Made by a program: the position numbers and the translations under genes. From the NCBI GenBank assembly GCA_001311805.1, contig BBCA01000016.1, positions 1 through 60,386 of the forward strand: a stretch of DNA of 60,386 nt, read 5' to 3'. Under the pieces are notes generated by a model. The model was not told the origin of the DNA. It saw only the letters and a list, made by a program, of their open reading frames with translations, and did not search any database. The DNA comes from Lentibacillus juripiscarius JCM 12147 (GTDB lineage: Bacteria > Bacillota > Bacilli > Bacillales_D > Amphibacillaceae). Shown here piece after piece: positions 40,416-51,101 of the stretch (the first letter of the stretch is position 1; every line of letters begins with the position of its first letter).

Positions 40416-40771
40416 TCATTTGTATACAACCACATGGTCATCCTCAATCGTAACGTTGAAACGGCGTAATTTCTTTTGCGGTTCAGCCAGCATACAACCG
40501 TCATTTTTATGTCATATTCGAGCCCATGCCACGGACAACGGAGGATTTCGCCGTCTCTAATATATTCATAGTTTCCGTGAACATCCGTCCGTTTGGTATC
40601 ACCACACAAGGCCCCTTCCGAGAGCGGGGCACCCTGGTGCAGACATCGATTGGCATAGGCGTAAAATTCACCATCTTTTGTGCGGCAAATAACAATCGGA
40701 ACCTTCCCTAGCGACGCACTTCTCATCTTGCCAGGATCAATATCTTCTTTTTTGCACACAACTTCCCTCAT
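40416..40771 (-). CDS. Rieske [2Fe-2S] domain protein
   Basis: 118 residues. Cluster ligands in CLHQGAPLSEG and CPWHGLEYD, separated by an insert of about 35 residues with DVHGNYEYIRDGEI. A shift near 40505 (A5 for A6) hides the end; the corrected tail is LRRFNVTIEDDHVVVYK with a stop at 40416. It overlaps the amidohydrolase stop (ATGA, 40768-40771). Second small Rieske protein of the operon. CPWHG-type sites are also found in oxygenase N-termini, so it might be a stand-alone oxygenase Rieske domain. Confidence 0.88.
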
Positions 40772-41868
40772 CGTTTCACACTCCCTGTCAATTGAGGCAA
40801 TTTAGGATAAGAAGCCCTTGCATTTTCGGAATAAATTTTTTCCTCCAGTGTTGCATCCAGCTTAGGAAGCGCCTCAAGCGGGGAATCGTAATCCCAATGC
40901 GGGTAATCCGTTGCAAAACAGATCATATCCTCGGACCCCATCTGATCCACATACTGCATAAATTCTTTCTCGGTCATTTCTTCCACAGGCTGTGTTGTGA
41001 AACGAACATGTTCCTGCATGATGCGACTCGGCATTCGTTTGACCCAAGGAATCTCATGCCGAAGTTCTTTATACTGCTGATCCATCTTCTTCATTAAATG
41101 TGGGGCATGCGTGAATCCGCCCTCGATCATAATAAGATTCAAGCCAGGGAATTTATCAAACACACCGTTAAACACCATATTGGAGACTTCAATCATATGC
41201 GCCGTTGGCAACATGGTATGCCACTCGATGAAATAACGCGGCCAGCCCCCAAAATGGGTAGGTGGTTCATTATGGTGCATCCCAATCGATAAATTATGGC
41301 GCTCAGCTGCTTCATAAATCGGGTGATAATATGGATCTCCCCACGACCGGGTATCAATCGGCAGCAAAATTTGCACCATTTTAGGATGCGGTCCGACCCG
41401 TTCTATTTCACGAACCGCCTGCTGCGGATCCTGTGCCGCAATATGAACGGAACCATATAAACGGTCATCCTTTTCCAGCCAATTCTCAATTTGCCAATCG
41501 TTATAAGCGCTCGCTAACGCAGTTCCCATTTCATACCAGCCGTGCATCGACGACGGAGACGGATCTAAGGCACCGGTTAAAATACCGTATTCATGTCCCT
41601 CCGCGTCGAGCAACTGCTCCTGCATAAAACCGAGATCCGTCCCGGCAGCGCCCCCGTCTGGTGTTATAGCATCCGCCCGGTCAACACCGGCGACCGTTGG
41701 CTGTGTATAGGGCATATGTTTTTCCTGCATCCAATGGTTATCTGTAATATACCGTCTCCATGGATTATCTAAGTAAGGGACAAGCTCCGCATAGGTCGCC
41801 CTTTCGTGAATATCGGTGTCGATAATACGACGTTGCTTCTGCCCCTTTCTGATAGGCTTTTGCGACAT
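40768..41868 (-). CDS. Amidohydrolase_2 family metal-dependent hydrolase/decarboxylase (ACMSD-like)
   Basis: 366 residues, intact. TIM-barrel amidohydrolase features: IIDTDIHERATYAELVPYLD at the N-terminus, LSIGMHHNEPPTHFGGWPRY, MIEGGFTHAPHLMKKMDQQY and the C-terminal metal-site FATDYPHWDYDSP. The family includes decarboxylases and hydrolases of aromatic or ring-cleavage products. First gene of the catabolic operon; the promoter region has a 10-bp repeat array and a divergent LysR gene. Substrate unknown. Confidence 0.9.
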   Translation of the reverse strand: MSQKPIRKGQKQRRIIDTDIHERATYAELVPYLDNPWRRYITDNHWMQEKHMPYTQPTVAGVDRADAITPDGGAAGTDLGFMQEQLLDAEGHEYGILTGALDPSPSSMHGWYEMGTALASAYNDWQIENWLEKDDRLYGSVHIAAQDPQQAVREIERVGPHPKMVQILLPIDTRSWGDPYYHPIYEAAERHNLSIGMHHNEPPTHFGGWPRYFIEWHTMLPTAHMIEVSNMVFNGVFDKFPGLNLIMIEGGFTHAPHLMKKMDQQYKELRHEIPWVKRMPSRIMQEHVRFTTQPVEEMTEKEFMQYVDQMGSEDMICFATDYPHWDYDSPLEALPKLDATLEEKIYSENARASYPKLPQLTGSVKR

Positions 41869-41986
41869 TTATGATCACTCCTGTTTTATTCTTAAGGAAA
41901 CATTAAATTGAATTAGTTAATCCATGCGCATGAACTAAATATAGTTTACAAAAGCCTCTAATCACTGACAAATCCGATTTCGGAAA

Positions 41987-42036
41987 CTGAGTGACCTCAG
42001 TGAAGCTCAGTGAACTTCAGTGAAGCTCAGTGAGCT
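41987..42036. promoter_or_regulatory. Five 10-bp-phased direct repeats (TCAGTGAAgC) in the divergent promoter region
   Basis: Successive decamers CTGAGTGACC, TCAGTGAAGC, TCAGTGAACT, TCAGTGAAGC and TCAGTGAGCT lie head-to-tail at exact helical-turn spacing, 120 bp upstream of the amidohydrolase start and 320 bp from the LysR start. Likely an activator-binding array. The rest of 41869-42355 is AT-rich with no gene. Confidence 0.65.
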
Positions 42037-42355
42037 ATTTCCTCCAAAATTGTGTGTGAAATTTGAAAAACATTTTTTGCATAAAACTTTTAGTTGAATT
42101 TGGACAGTTTGCTCGGAACCAGAGATCTGGATCTATTTACTTTCTTTTTCCATATGATAAGCTAATCACTATACGAAATTTTTAATGATGGTATCTAGGA
42201 CAAGGAATGCTTCGGCAGCTATGCATCACACAACACTAGTGCTAGTGTTAGTAAATAGTTTAGTAGCGTTTCATTCTTTGGAGTTATGCAAAACGGATCA
42301 AATAGAAAACAGCCTAATAAAATGCACAGAGGATTCATAAACGGGGGGGTTTTAC

Positions 42356-43236
42356 ATGAATATAGACACCTTTAAAATGTTTTGCTTGGTTGTTGATATG
42401 GGCAGTGTCAGTCAGGCAGCAAATTTGTCATTCGTCTCGCAGCCGGCTGTTTCCAAGCAAATACAGCATTTGGAGAGCGCATATGGCGTTCTGTTATTTG
42501 AGCGAAAGGATGGCAGGCTGTCAGTCACGAAAAACGGAGAACTACTTTACCCTTATGCAAAATCAATTGTTGATGAATACAACAGATCGCAGGAGGCTAT
42601 TCAAGAAAAACGCGACTACGCCAATACAAGACTTACGATAGGAGCTAGTTTTACGATTGGAGAATACTTGCTGCCCAGTCTAATGGGAAAGTTTAAAAAG
42701 AAAAATCCCGAGATTAAATTATCTTTAACCATTAACAACACCCCCAAAATAGTAGATGAATTATCCAATGATGTGTTGGACCTTGCACTAGTTGAGGGCG
42801 TTGTTCAGAACGAAGATTTATTGGCAGAAAGTTTCGCGGATGACGAATTAGTTATGATTCATCCACCCGATCACCCCTGGAACAACCGCAAGGAAATTGA
42901 CGTTGACGAGATTACTCACGAAAGAATGCTTTGGAGAGAACCAACTTCCGGAACAAGATTAATTATAGAAAAGATCCTAAAGGACCATAACGTTCTTGAT
43001 AAAATGGAAAACTACATGGAATTGGGAACGACACAAGCAATTAAAAGTGCTGTTGAGTCCGGTCTTGGGGTAAGTATTGTTTCAAGATTAACGGTAGCTG
43101 AGGAAATTAAACAAGGAAGGCTTAAAGAAACTTCTATACGGGGAGCAAACTTAAACGGGATCTATGGTTAGTGCGTAAAAACCAGCAGTTCTATAAAAAT
43201 AATGTGGTTTCATTTGTTAATTTTATCAGTGATTAG
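42356..43236 (+). CDS. LysR-family transcriptional regulator
   Basis: Winged-HTH activator/repressor. N-terminal HTH: FKMFCLVVDMGSVSQAANLS and FVSQPAVSKQIQHLESAYG. The effector domain follows with LTIGASFTIGEYLLPSLMGKF. A shift near 43155 hides the last 25 residues; the corrected end is FVNFISD at 43236, giving about 293 residues. ATG 42356 has GGGGGG upstream. Divergent to the amidohydrolase operon, which it probably regulates. Its effector domain is of the CysB/CbbR type, common for organic acid or sulfur signals. Confidence 0.9.
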
Positions 43237-43339
43237 GTATTCCTATTCGTTATAACCTATGATTATATGTAACTATACGCTTTCCATTTGTTTTGTTAAA
43301 GTAAAATAACAATAACGTAAAACATGGAGAGAGAGAAAA

Positions 43340-44122
43340 ATGACCATAACGACATCAGTTGCTTTGCTTATTACAGGTATTTTGGCGGGATCTTATGGAA
43401 CAGTTGTTGGAGCAGGTGGAGGTTTTATATTTGTCCCCGCCCTTTTGTTATTTTTAACATGAAACCCGCTCTTGCTGCAGGGTCAGGACTAGTCATTGTA
43501 CTTATTAATGCTTTATCAGGTGTAACAGGATATGCCAAACAAAACAGAATCGATTATAAAGCAGGTATACAAATAGGAATGGGGGCTATTCCCGGTTCTT
43601 TATTGGTGTGTGGCTGCTCCAATTTCAATCATCCCAATCCACAGCCTTCTTTTGGATTTTTGCAACTACCCTTATATCATTAGGAATATTTTTGTTTATA
43701 AAGAATTTCCCATCGAAAAACAAAAGTAAAATTGCACAAGAAACCAAACAGAATGCTGCACATCCCATTTTAAGTAACAAATGGTTTTTACCTATTGGCG
43801 TTTTTTAGGAATACTTTCAAGCTACTTAGGAATCGGCGGGGGATGGTTACTTGTACCAATTTTAATTTATATATTCCGCTTTCCGACACATATCGCTACC
43901 GCAACATCGATTTTTTCATTATGCCTATATACATCAACAGGTGTTTTATTGCAAATCTTCTATGACCATGTGAATTGGCTAACTGTACTATGGGGAGGAT
44001 TGGGCATCATAATTGGTGCTTATATAGGTGTGCGTATATCCAAGAAAATCTCAAGTAAGGTTATCATCCAGATGCTTTCCATTCTATTAATTGTAATGGG
44101 AGTCCGTTTATATTTTGGTTAA
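43340..44122 (+). CDS. TSUP-family (TauE/SafE) anion exporter/permease
   Basis: Membrane protein of eight or so helices, about 260 residues. Two related halves carry GTVVGAGGGFIFVPALLL and SYLGIGGGWLLVPILIYIF, the repeated glycine-rich TSUP motif. Shifts near 43450, 43610 and 43800. ATG at 43340 after GAGAGAGA. Members export sulfite, sulfonates or organic acids. Placement after the LysR gene suggests movement of a substrate or sulfur product of the catabolic pathway (inference). Confidence 0.85.
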
Positions 44123-44179
44123 GCTTACAGTGAAAAACACGTTAAAAATGGACACTGCCAGGATTTACAACAAAGGCTG

Positions 44180-44590
44180 ATGTCCGACCATAATAAATAA
44201 CCCCACATATGCATTGGCAGGCGCATGGGGCTATTTAACTAACTGCCATGTGAAACGGATGGGTTCAGCTTCGAGACTAATTTCATCTAGTTATTATAAG
44301 TATACTTACTTCGGGAAGTGACAGGCGCCCGTCCTAATTGAACAGTCTATTTAGGTTAATTTCAAAAGACGTAATGGTCTTGGAAATAGCCACGTCGCCG
44401 ATATTCATCAAATCAAACTGCACTTCGTTATTGTGATCTTTGGCATATAGCATTATGTGATTCTTTATGGGGTCAACAATCCAATATTCTTTGACGCCAT
44501 TATTCATATAAAGATTCAATTTCGTAACCATATCGTGTGACCTGCTAGAAGGACTCAAAAATTTCTATAATGAACTCAGGAGGCCCCACG
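44180..44590. repeat. Uma2-bearing segment, copy 2
   Basis: Counterpart of 35695-36101. Same order: hairpin, ATGTGAAACGGATGGGTTCA, a GGGAAGTGACAGGCGCC REP-like motif (44316-44332), and the Uma2 3' end. Confidence 0.9.
44195..44237. terminator. Terminator-like hairpin
   Basis: AAATAACCCCACAT pairs with ATGGGGCTATTT (one mismatch); the counterpart of 35708-35753. Confidence 0.7.
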
Positions 44591-44895
44591 TATTCACTCT
44601 CCGTAAAGTTTTCCGGATTGCAAGTAACAAATAGATCCGGAACGACTTTTTTCTTGGCTTCATCATTCGCATGATCAAATAATACATCGGTCGGAGCGGA
44701 AAATACGCTGCAATCCTTTCCCTTGAGTGAATTGTAGAGTTCTCCGTGTAAAAAAGAGGAAATTTCTTGATGCCTTATACATGGAGACGGGGACATATAA
44801 ATGACGCCATCAATATACTCCAATATGTCATCCGCTTCTATCCTTAACTTCTCGAATTCTTTATAGGTACTGTGCTTTTTATTCCAAAAACACAT
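44334..44895 (-). CDS. Uma2-family (DUF820) protein, frameshifted full-length copy
   Basis: About 186 residues. Uma2 proteins have a PD-(D/E)XK nuclease-like fold: FEKLRIEADDILEYIDGVIY, MSPSPCIRHQEISSFLHGEL, VVPDLFVTCNPENF and EYVGPPEFIIEILSPSSRSH. A five-T run at 44560 breaks the frame where copy 1 has four T. The N-terminal half, missing from the copy at 35847, is present here, so this is the parental locus. Biological function of the family is poorly known; many copies are mobile. Confidence 0.82.
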
Positions 44896-45069
44896 CTAAA
44901 ACACCATCCTTGTTTCAATTATGTCAATTCAAACAAAAAAAAGAAACTATGTCGTATGTGTGGATCAACTTGGCACCACAAGTCAAAATCCTCGGGCTAC
45001 TTGGCTGGCAGCTGGGATAATCGATTTCAAGCCGCATCGTACTATAGATGAGACCATTCTTTCTGTTGC

Positions 45070-45118
45070 AAAATAGAAAAAGTGTCATGCCGAACCTGTA
45101 CATGACACTTTTCCCTCT
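45070..45118. repeat. H1 hairpin module (core only)
   Basis: AGAAAAAGTGTCATG and CATGACACTTTTCCCTCT; REP-1 follows after 5 bp instead of the usual 40. Confidence 0.8.
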
Positions 45119-45123
45119 CCCTA

Positions 45124-45152
45124 TCGACAAAATCCGGGTGGTGACAGGCACC
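45124..45152 (+). repeat. REP-1 copy
   Basis: TCGACAAAATCCGGG then TGGTGACAGGCACC, followed by ACAACGACACC, an imperfect echo of the end. Confidence 0.9.
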
Positions 45153-45540
45153 ACAACGACACCATTTCACATTTTTATTTCCCGGGTAATATTTTAGGGG
45201 AATATGTCATTGGAACGGTCGTTGGAACAAAACTAGCTAACTCGAAGGTTATCAAAGATATTCAAAGTGCTCTGGGATTTTCATCTTTGTAACGTTTGAC
45301 ATCTTTCTTCCCCCTTGTTTATTTTTGCATGAAACTAGCTTGTCCCCTATATTATCTGACCATTATCGATAAAATCGAAAAATATAGATTGGGATTGTTG
45401 TAGAAAAAGCATTTACTAGACCCGCCATAACCTGTCTTTATCGCTTCAGTACAGGATGTGATTACAACCGTACCTGCGTCTTGTCTATGTAATCTGTCTA
45501 AAACTACGTGCTTTCCAAGGTAGGGGGCAGTACCGATAAA
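45153..45540. other. Gene-poor stretch with possible gene remnants
   Basis: 45179-45292 (+) reads FPGNILGEYVIGTVVGTKLA continuing to a TAA, like the C-terminal end of a lost gene. 45360-45525 (minus) reads LDRLHRQDAGTVVITSCTEA and further. Neither has a start or a recognised family. Confidence 0.3.
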
Positions 45541-45640
45541 TGACCGTTTATTCCCTATAATCGACTGCCAGATAGAAAAAGTGTCATGTTGAAACTATAC
45601 ATGACACTTTTTCTTTTCCCGATTCGATTGTAATAGTAAA
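45541..45640. repeat. H1 hairpin module
   Basis: TGACCGTTTATTCCCTATAA, TCGACTGCCA, arms AGAAAAAGTGTCATG / CATGACACTTTTTCT (perfect 15 bp), then GATTCGATTGTAATAGT. Confidence 0.88.
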
Positions 45641-45682
45641 CGACACTGTAATATTAACGGGCTTCCATTTTATTCGACTGGA

Positions 45683-45712
45683 TTCGACGAAATTCGGGTG
45701 GTGACAGGCACC
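45683..45712 (+). repeat. REP-1 copy with exact 15-bp end duplication plus a third decayed unit
   Basis: TTCGACGAAATTCGGG then TGGTGACAGGCACC. ACAGGCACCTCCTAG at 45704-45718 and 45719-45733; ACAGGCACCCCCTAC follows at 45736-45750. lutC ends 5 bases later. Confidence 0.95.
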
Positions 45713-45754
45713 TCCTAGACAGGCACCTCCTAGAAACAGGCACCCCCTACAACC

Positions 45755-46457
45755 CTACGCATCCAACACCATAATATGAACAGCTTTAACCGGACCGTGC
45801 ACACCGACAACCATGTTCATTTCAATGTCTGCGCTGTTGCTCGGTCCGCTTATGAAGTTAATGTACGAGGACACATTCTGGCCATCCTCGACTTGTTTGT
45901 GGATCCGCTCCGTGGCTTGCGTCATCCTTTGTACAATAGAAGACTTTGGAACAATGGCCGCATACGTTGTCGGCAGCAGACTGACGGCCCGGGCGATATG
46001 TTTGTCATTAAAACTGGGTAATCGTACCGGATTCCGCCAGACTCACATCACTGAACAGGAATCCGATATTGGCCGCTTTCGCGTTTTCGATATTTTCCTT
46101 GCCCTGTTCTGGATCCCACTGATGCACACCGTTTTTAGCCAATACATCCGTCAATCCGTACGTTCCAAAACGTTCATCATCCGTTGAAACCATTGGCGCT
46201 CCCCCATACGTTTCCATCACATGTTCCATCATTTCCGGGAGCTGCTGTTTCGTCGTTTCCAGGACGTGTGTATCTTTCTCCTCACTGTTTTTCTTAAATA
46301 GCCCGCAAAGTTCATCCGCTGTTTTATCCTGATACACATCCCATTGCGGCTGGTATTCCCATTCAGGAAGCGGCACGTCCGTGTTGCGCTCCCTTCCGAG
46401 CTGTTCAGCGATATGGTTTAAGAATGAATCCTTATTTTGAATCGAACCTTTAGCCAT
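45755..46457 (-). CDS. lutC: Lactate utilisation protein LutC (LUD domain)
   Basis: Third component of the LutABC L-lactate oxidation complex. Seen: [39 protein letters not shown], the LUD core [19 protein letters not shown] and, after a shift near 46015, [20 protein letters not shown] and [20 protein letters not shown] with [15 protein letters not shown] at the end. About 234 residues. ATG 46457 (GTG 46460 possible) behind GGGGGAA; overlaps the lutB stop. Confidence 0.92.
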
Positions 46458-47886
46458 CACCGTTTCCCCCTTCCTTATGCTGCTTGAACCACTTCCGGAA
46501 ATTGTCTTTACCCGGCGCTGGGAATTCCCGGATTTCCGTCCATAGTTTCATCGGACCGGGCCCTTTTGATATCGAACCGTCTTTCACGAGCGGTTTGGCA
46601 AACGTTGGTGCCCCTTTGTTGCAACCTTGTACAAGGATGGTGTGCTTGCACCGATGCCAAAAGCTGACATGGCCGCCTTTTCACTCTTGGCCGGATAACC
46701 CTGCTCAACATAATTTTCGCGGTGCCGAATCAAATGTTCATGCAGCGGAATTTTAACCGGACAAGCCTCCGTACATGCAGCGCAAAGGCTGGATGCATAA
46801 GGAAGTTCTCCGTATTCTTCATAACCGCCGATAATCGGGGAGAGAACAGCTCCGATAGGTCCCTGGTAAATCGAACCGTACGCATGACCGCCGATATGCC
46901 GGTAAACCGGGCAAACGTTGACACAAGCGGCACAGCGGATGCAGTGCAACGCTGACTGAAATTCCGTCCCCAATGCGTTCGATCTGCCGCCGTCAACAAT
47001 CACGAGGTGGAATTCACTCGGACCGTCTATACTGTCCTCTTCCAATTCAGGAGTCACATTGGTTACATACGTCGTGATTTTTTGCCCGACGGCGCTTCTG
47101 CTCAAGAGATTGACCATTACATCGAGTTCTTCCCACGACGGGACCAGTCTCTCCATCCCCATGACACTAATTTGCGTGTCGGGAAAACTTGTCACCATGT
47201 TGGCATTGCCTTCATTGGTAAGAAGGGCGACAGAACCGGATTCCGCTACACCAAAATTACAGCCAGTAATCCCGATATCTGACTGCATAAACACATCACG
47301 CAGCTGGCTCCGAGCAAAAGCGGTTAATTCTTCTGGCTTATCGGTTCCGGTGTAACCAGCCTTTTCCTGTAAGGTATCACGAATCTGTGATTTGTTTTTA
47401 TGCAGAGACGGTACAACAATGTGCGACGGCCTATCCTCCTCTTCCGCTTGTAAAATATACTCCGCCAGATCGGTTTCATGCACCTGGCAGCCGACATCTT
47501 CCAGCGCCTCGTTCAGCCCGATTTCCTCTGTCACCATCGATTTCGCCTCGTGACATTTTGGGCATTTTTTCTTTGGCAACCTGTTGTATGTAGGCATTCG
47601 CCTCTTCCGCCGTTTTAGCAAAAAAGACATGGCCTCCCCTTTTGGCGAAGTTTTCACTCATAAGGTCAAGGTAGTAATCCAAATTTTCCAATGTATGCCG
47701 GCGTATTTCCTCCCCGGCATTGCGCCACGCTTCCCAGTCACCAATCGCTTCATCGCCCTCTGTCGCGGCAAGTTTTTTACCCCTTAAACCATCTTGTGCC
47801 GCAGCCATCGACTCTCTCATAAAGTCGTCATCCAAAGCATCGTCCACACGGTCAAAAAACGGCTTATCACCGATTTTCATTGCCAT
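46450..47886 (-). CDS. lutB: Lactate utilisation iron-sulfur protein LutB
   Basis: About 477 residues. N-terminal LUD-like domain ([39 protein letters not shown]), then the ferredoxin-like region with two [4Fe-4S] motifs: [19 protein letters not shown] and [17 protein letters not shown]. Shifts near 47565 and 46600 are corrected; the end reads [17 protein letters not shown] at 47886 is favoured over 47892 for spacing to AAAGGAGG. Middle gene of lutABC. Confidence 0.93.
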
Positions 47887-47900
47887 AACCATCGCCTCCT

Positions 47901-48620
47901 TTACGCACGAGCATTTAAAATCTGTGCAATATGTTTTACTTCGACCGGTTTCCCTTCACGGTCAATCCGTCCTTTTATATTCATCAGACACCCGCCATCA
48001 GCTGTAATCAGAACGTTCGCACCGGATTCCTCAACATGACGCACTTTTTCATCCACCATCTGCTCGGAAATCGGCCCCATTTTCACAGCAAACGTCCCGC
48101 CAAATCCGCAACAGTCATAACTGTTTTCCAGTGGCAGCAGCTCCAGTCCTTTGACGTTATTCAGCAGCTTGAACGGTGAATCCGTTTCCTTTAGTAAGCG
48201 CATCATATGGCACGATGTATGGTAGGTGGCTTTTGCCGGATAATACGCACCAACATCCTCCACCCCGAGCACATTCACGATAAACTGGGTGAGTTCATAC
48301 GTTTTATCAGCAACCTTTTGCGCCCTTTCCCGCCAAGCCTCGTCTTCCTGGAATAGCCCGGGATATTCCTTAAACATTCCCGCACATGATCCGGATGGCG
48401 TCACAATATATTCCGATGCTTCGAAACTGGCAATCATTTGCTTTGCTGCTTTTTGCGCCTCTTTCCTATAGCCACTGTTGTATGCCGGCTGCCCGCAGCA
48501 AATCTGTCCCTCAGGAAAATCTATTTCACAGCCAAGCCGCTCCAACACTTCCACCATGTCCTTGGCGACGTCCTGATAGAATAACTCTCCAAGGCACGTT
48601 ACAAATAATGATATTTTCAT
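47901..48620 (-). CDS. lutA: Lactate utilisation protein LutA (CCG-domain)
   Basis: Intact, 239 residues. Two cysteine-rich CCG domains typical of heterodisulfide-reductase-like subunits: [20 protein letters not shown] and [15 protein letters not shown], with [15 protein letters not shown] and [11 protein letters not shown]. Start ATG 48620 behind GGGGAGGATG. First gene of lutABC, 45 bases after lutR. Confidence 0.94.
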   Translation of the reverse strand: MKISLFVTCLGELFYQDVAKDMVEVLERLGCEIDFPEGQICCGQPAYNSGYRKEAQKAAKQMIASFEASEYIVTPSGSCAGMFKEYPGLFQEDEAWRERAQKVADKTYELTQFIVNVLGVEDVGAYYPAKATYHTSCHMMRLLKETDSPFKLLNNVKGLELLPLENSYDCCGFGGTFAVKMGPISEQMVDEKVRHVEESGANVLITADGGCLMNIKGRIDREGKPVEVKHIAQILNARA

Positions 48621-48665
48621 CGTCATCCTCCCCATTCAAAATTTCCTAGTTGAACGATCAGCATC

Positions 48666-49381
48666 TCAGCCCATACGATCAATATGCGTAAACAAATCCT
48701 GATTGACTCTTTCTAAATGATCATACATATACTTGCGTGCATTTTCAGGTTCCCTATTTTTGATAGCCTGATAGATTTGTTCATGTTCGGCATATAATTG
48801 TTCCGACCGATTCTCCGAATACAGCAGTACTTTCCTCGTTTCATATATTGTTTCAGAAATGAGATCGGACACACTAGCTATCAAATTGATGAGTAACCGG
48901 TTATGTGTTGCGTGGCTATTGCCACGTGAAAATCCATATCGGCGCTTGATGCCAGTTCTTCGTTCCCCATCGCATTCCCCATCACTACCAGGGCCTTTTC
49001 GATTGGTATTAAATCTTCTTCTTCCAGGACTTCAGCAGCCAGTTTAGCTGTTCCCACTTCCAATACTTTTCGAAGCTCATACAGTTCTTTCACATCATCT
49101 TTCTTCATTAGAAAGGCTGTTGTGACTGGTAATGCGAATTTGGAAGGATCGAACGTCTTTACATACGTTCCTTCCCCTTGTTTCATCTCAAGAATCCCCA
49201 TCGAGCGTAATCCGCTTAATGCTTCACGGACAGCGGATTTGCCAACTTCAAAATTATTCGCCAGCTGCTCAACAGATTCTAATTTATCCCCGGGCTTTAA
49301 TTGCTCATTCTTTAGCATATCTATAATAGACTCCGCAATCTCTTCATAGATCTTTTTCGTTTGTATCCTCTTATAACGCAT
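48666..49381 (-). CDS. lutR: GntR/FadR-family regulator of lactate use (LutR)
   Basis: Winged-HTH regulator with a FadR-type effector domain. N-terminal KIYEEIAESIIDMLKNEQLK, GDKLESVEQLANNFEVGKSA and VREALSGLRSMGILEMKQGE; FCD domain with ELYELRKVLEVGTAKLAAEV and HVAIATQH. One shift near 48897; the rest ends DLFTHIDRMG. ATG 49381 behind AGGAG. It lies between lutP and lutA, and a TCATCTGATGA operator precedes lutP. Confidence 0.92.
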
Positions 49382-49457
49382 GTCGTTCAACTCCTAATCA
49401 TTTGATTTCATTTTACTGAAAAATGAAGTTGAAAAACCCTTTAAAAGGTGAGCCTTA

Positions 49458-51034
49458 TCAAAAAATACTTATGAAAACAAAGCCCGCAACACCAACCAGC
49501 AAACCATAAATAAAAGCCGGAATTAACGTTTTACGAATAATATCTCCTTCTTTACCGGACAAGCCTACAGCAGCACTTGCCGCAACTACATTATGTACAC
49601 AGATCATATTTCCTGCACCTGCACCAATCAGCTGTGCCGCCAATACGGTATTGACATCCAGCCCTATATCCGTTGCAACATTGAATTGGATTGGAGAAAA
49701 CGTTAATGTTGAAACCGTCGCACTCCCTGTGATAAAAACGCCCAGTTCCCCTAGAAAAGGTGCAACAAATATCCAAATAGAACCAAGCGAATCAGCCAAA
49801 GACTCCGCTATATATTGTGGCATGCTAACTAAATCATTCATATTCATGCCTGAGTTAACAAAGACTTGAACCATTGCCAAGGTTGCAACCAAGGAAATCG
49901 CTGTCATTTTCATAGATGATAAGGATTCTTTTGATGCCTTTGCAAATATTGTTAATGACTTGCGCTGAATGAAAATAGCAACGAAAGCAGCAAGTGTTAG
50001 GATCGTGCCAGGAGAATACAAAAACTCCCAATCTGACGTAATGCCTTCTATTCCTAAAATATTCGACCATGTAAGGTCAATCGCTGACATAGCGAAGTCT
50101 TTAAGCCATGGCACAATACGTGTGAAGAGAAGCAGGATAACGACAATAATATAAGGTGACCAAGCAGTCACAATCCCCATATCTGATTTTTCAGGGCTCT
50201 CTTGAAAATCATCGCTTAACGCCAGTTTCCATTCTGTTTTCGGCAATAACCAACCTTTTTTCGCTGTATATGTAGCGACAACCAAACCTGTCAGCGAAGC
50301 AAGAATCGATACAAACTCATGACCAACCACGGCCGCGTACAATAAAGCAGATCCTGTATACACTACGCCAATGACCAAAGTCCATGGTAAGAGAGCAAAT
50401 GAATCCTTGATCCCCTTACCAAAGCTCGTCAATATAGCAATTAAAATGAATGGAATAAACGTCCCTGCAAAAATGTCCATTGTTGTCACAGAGACAGCTA
50501 TGTTCTGAAAAAATGTCTCCCCCGCATCAGGGATATTACTCAAACCAACCGCGACAGGTGTGCCAACAGCTCCAAAGGCGACCGCTGTACTGTCGGCTAC
50601 TAATGCAATGGTTGCCGCAGCCAAAGGTCCAAAACCTAATGCAAACAATAATGGCCCGGTTACCATCGCAGGCGCTCCAAAACCTGCTGCCCCCTCAATC
50701 AATGATCCAAACAGAAAAGCAACAATGATCACTTGTACACGCATATCCCCAGAAATACTTTGAAATCCTTGATTAATTCGATCCACTGCTCCAGTTTTTT
50801 GTAGGGTCTTTAATAAAGCCAAGGCGCCAAATAATATCCATAGTATCGTTAATGCTTTATGGCCTCCCTGCAATAATGAGGATGTAACAACATTCCCCTC
50901 CATGCCCCAGACTGTCAGCGCTAACAAAATAACAATAACAGCACTAATCGACATGCCCTTAGCTGCCGGCATTCGTAATATAACCAAAAAAGAAATGGCG
51001 CAATGATTGCACTGAAGGCTATAAGTAAATACAT
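49458..51034 (-). CDS. lutP: L-lactate permease (LctP/LldP family)
   Basis: Polytopic lactate:proton symporter of about 525 residues and about 13 helices. Seen: GSLIEGAAGFGAPAMVTGPL, LVADSTAVAFGAVGTPVAVG, LGELGVFITGSATVSTLTF, LIGAGAGNMICVHNVVAASA. The start is the ATG at 51034 (MYLLIAFSAIIAPFLF) after GGGGGGAA; a T-run loss near 50985 shifts the first 16 residues or so into another frame. First gene of the lutP-lutR-lutABC operon; a terminator-like element is not seen between lutP and lutR. Confidence 0.94.
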
Positions 51035-51101
51035 GAATCAGTTCCCCCCTTTTAGGTTTTAACTTCTCCTTCAAATAAAACGATTACAAAGTTAGTGATA
51101 A

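Noticed and set aside
41987..42036. Plasmid-type replication iterons
   Set aside because: The repeats are only 10 bp, there is no rep gene, and the location is a divergent promoter region.
45153..45540. Coding-like fragments on both strands
   Set aside because: No start, ribosome site or recognisable family; listed only as possible remnants.
49969..50763. Open frames on the plus strand opposite lutP
   Set aside because: They are shadows of a strongly conserved permease frame, with no initiation signals.
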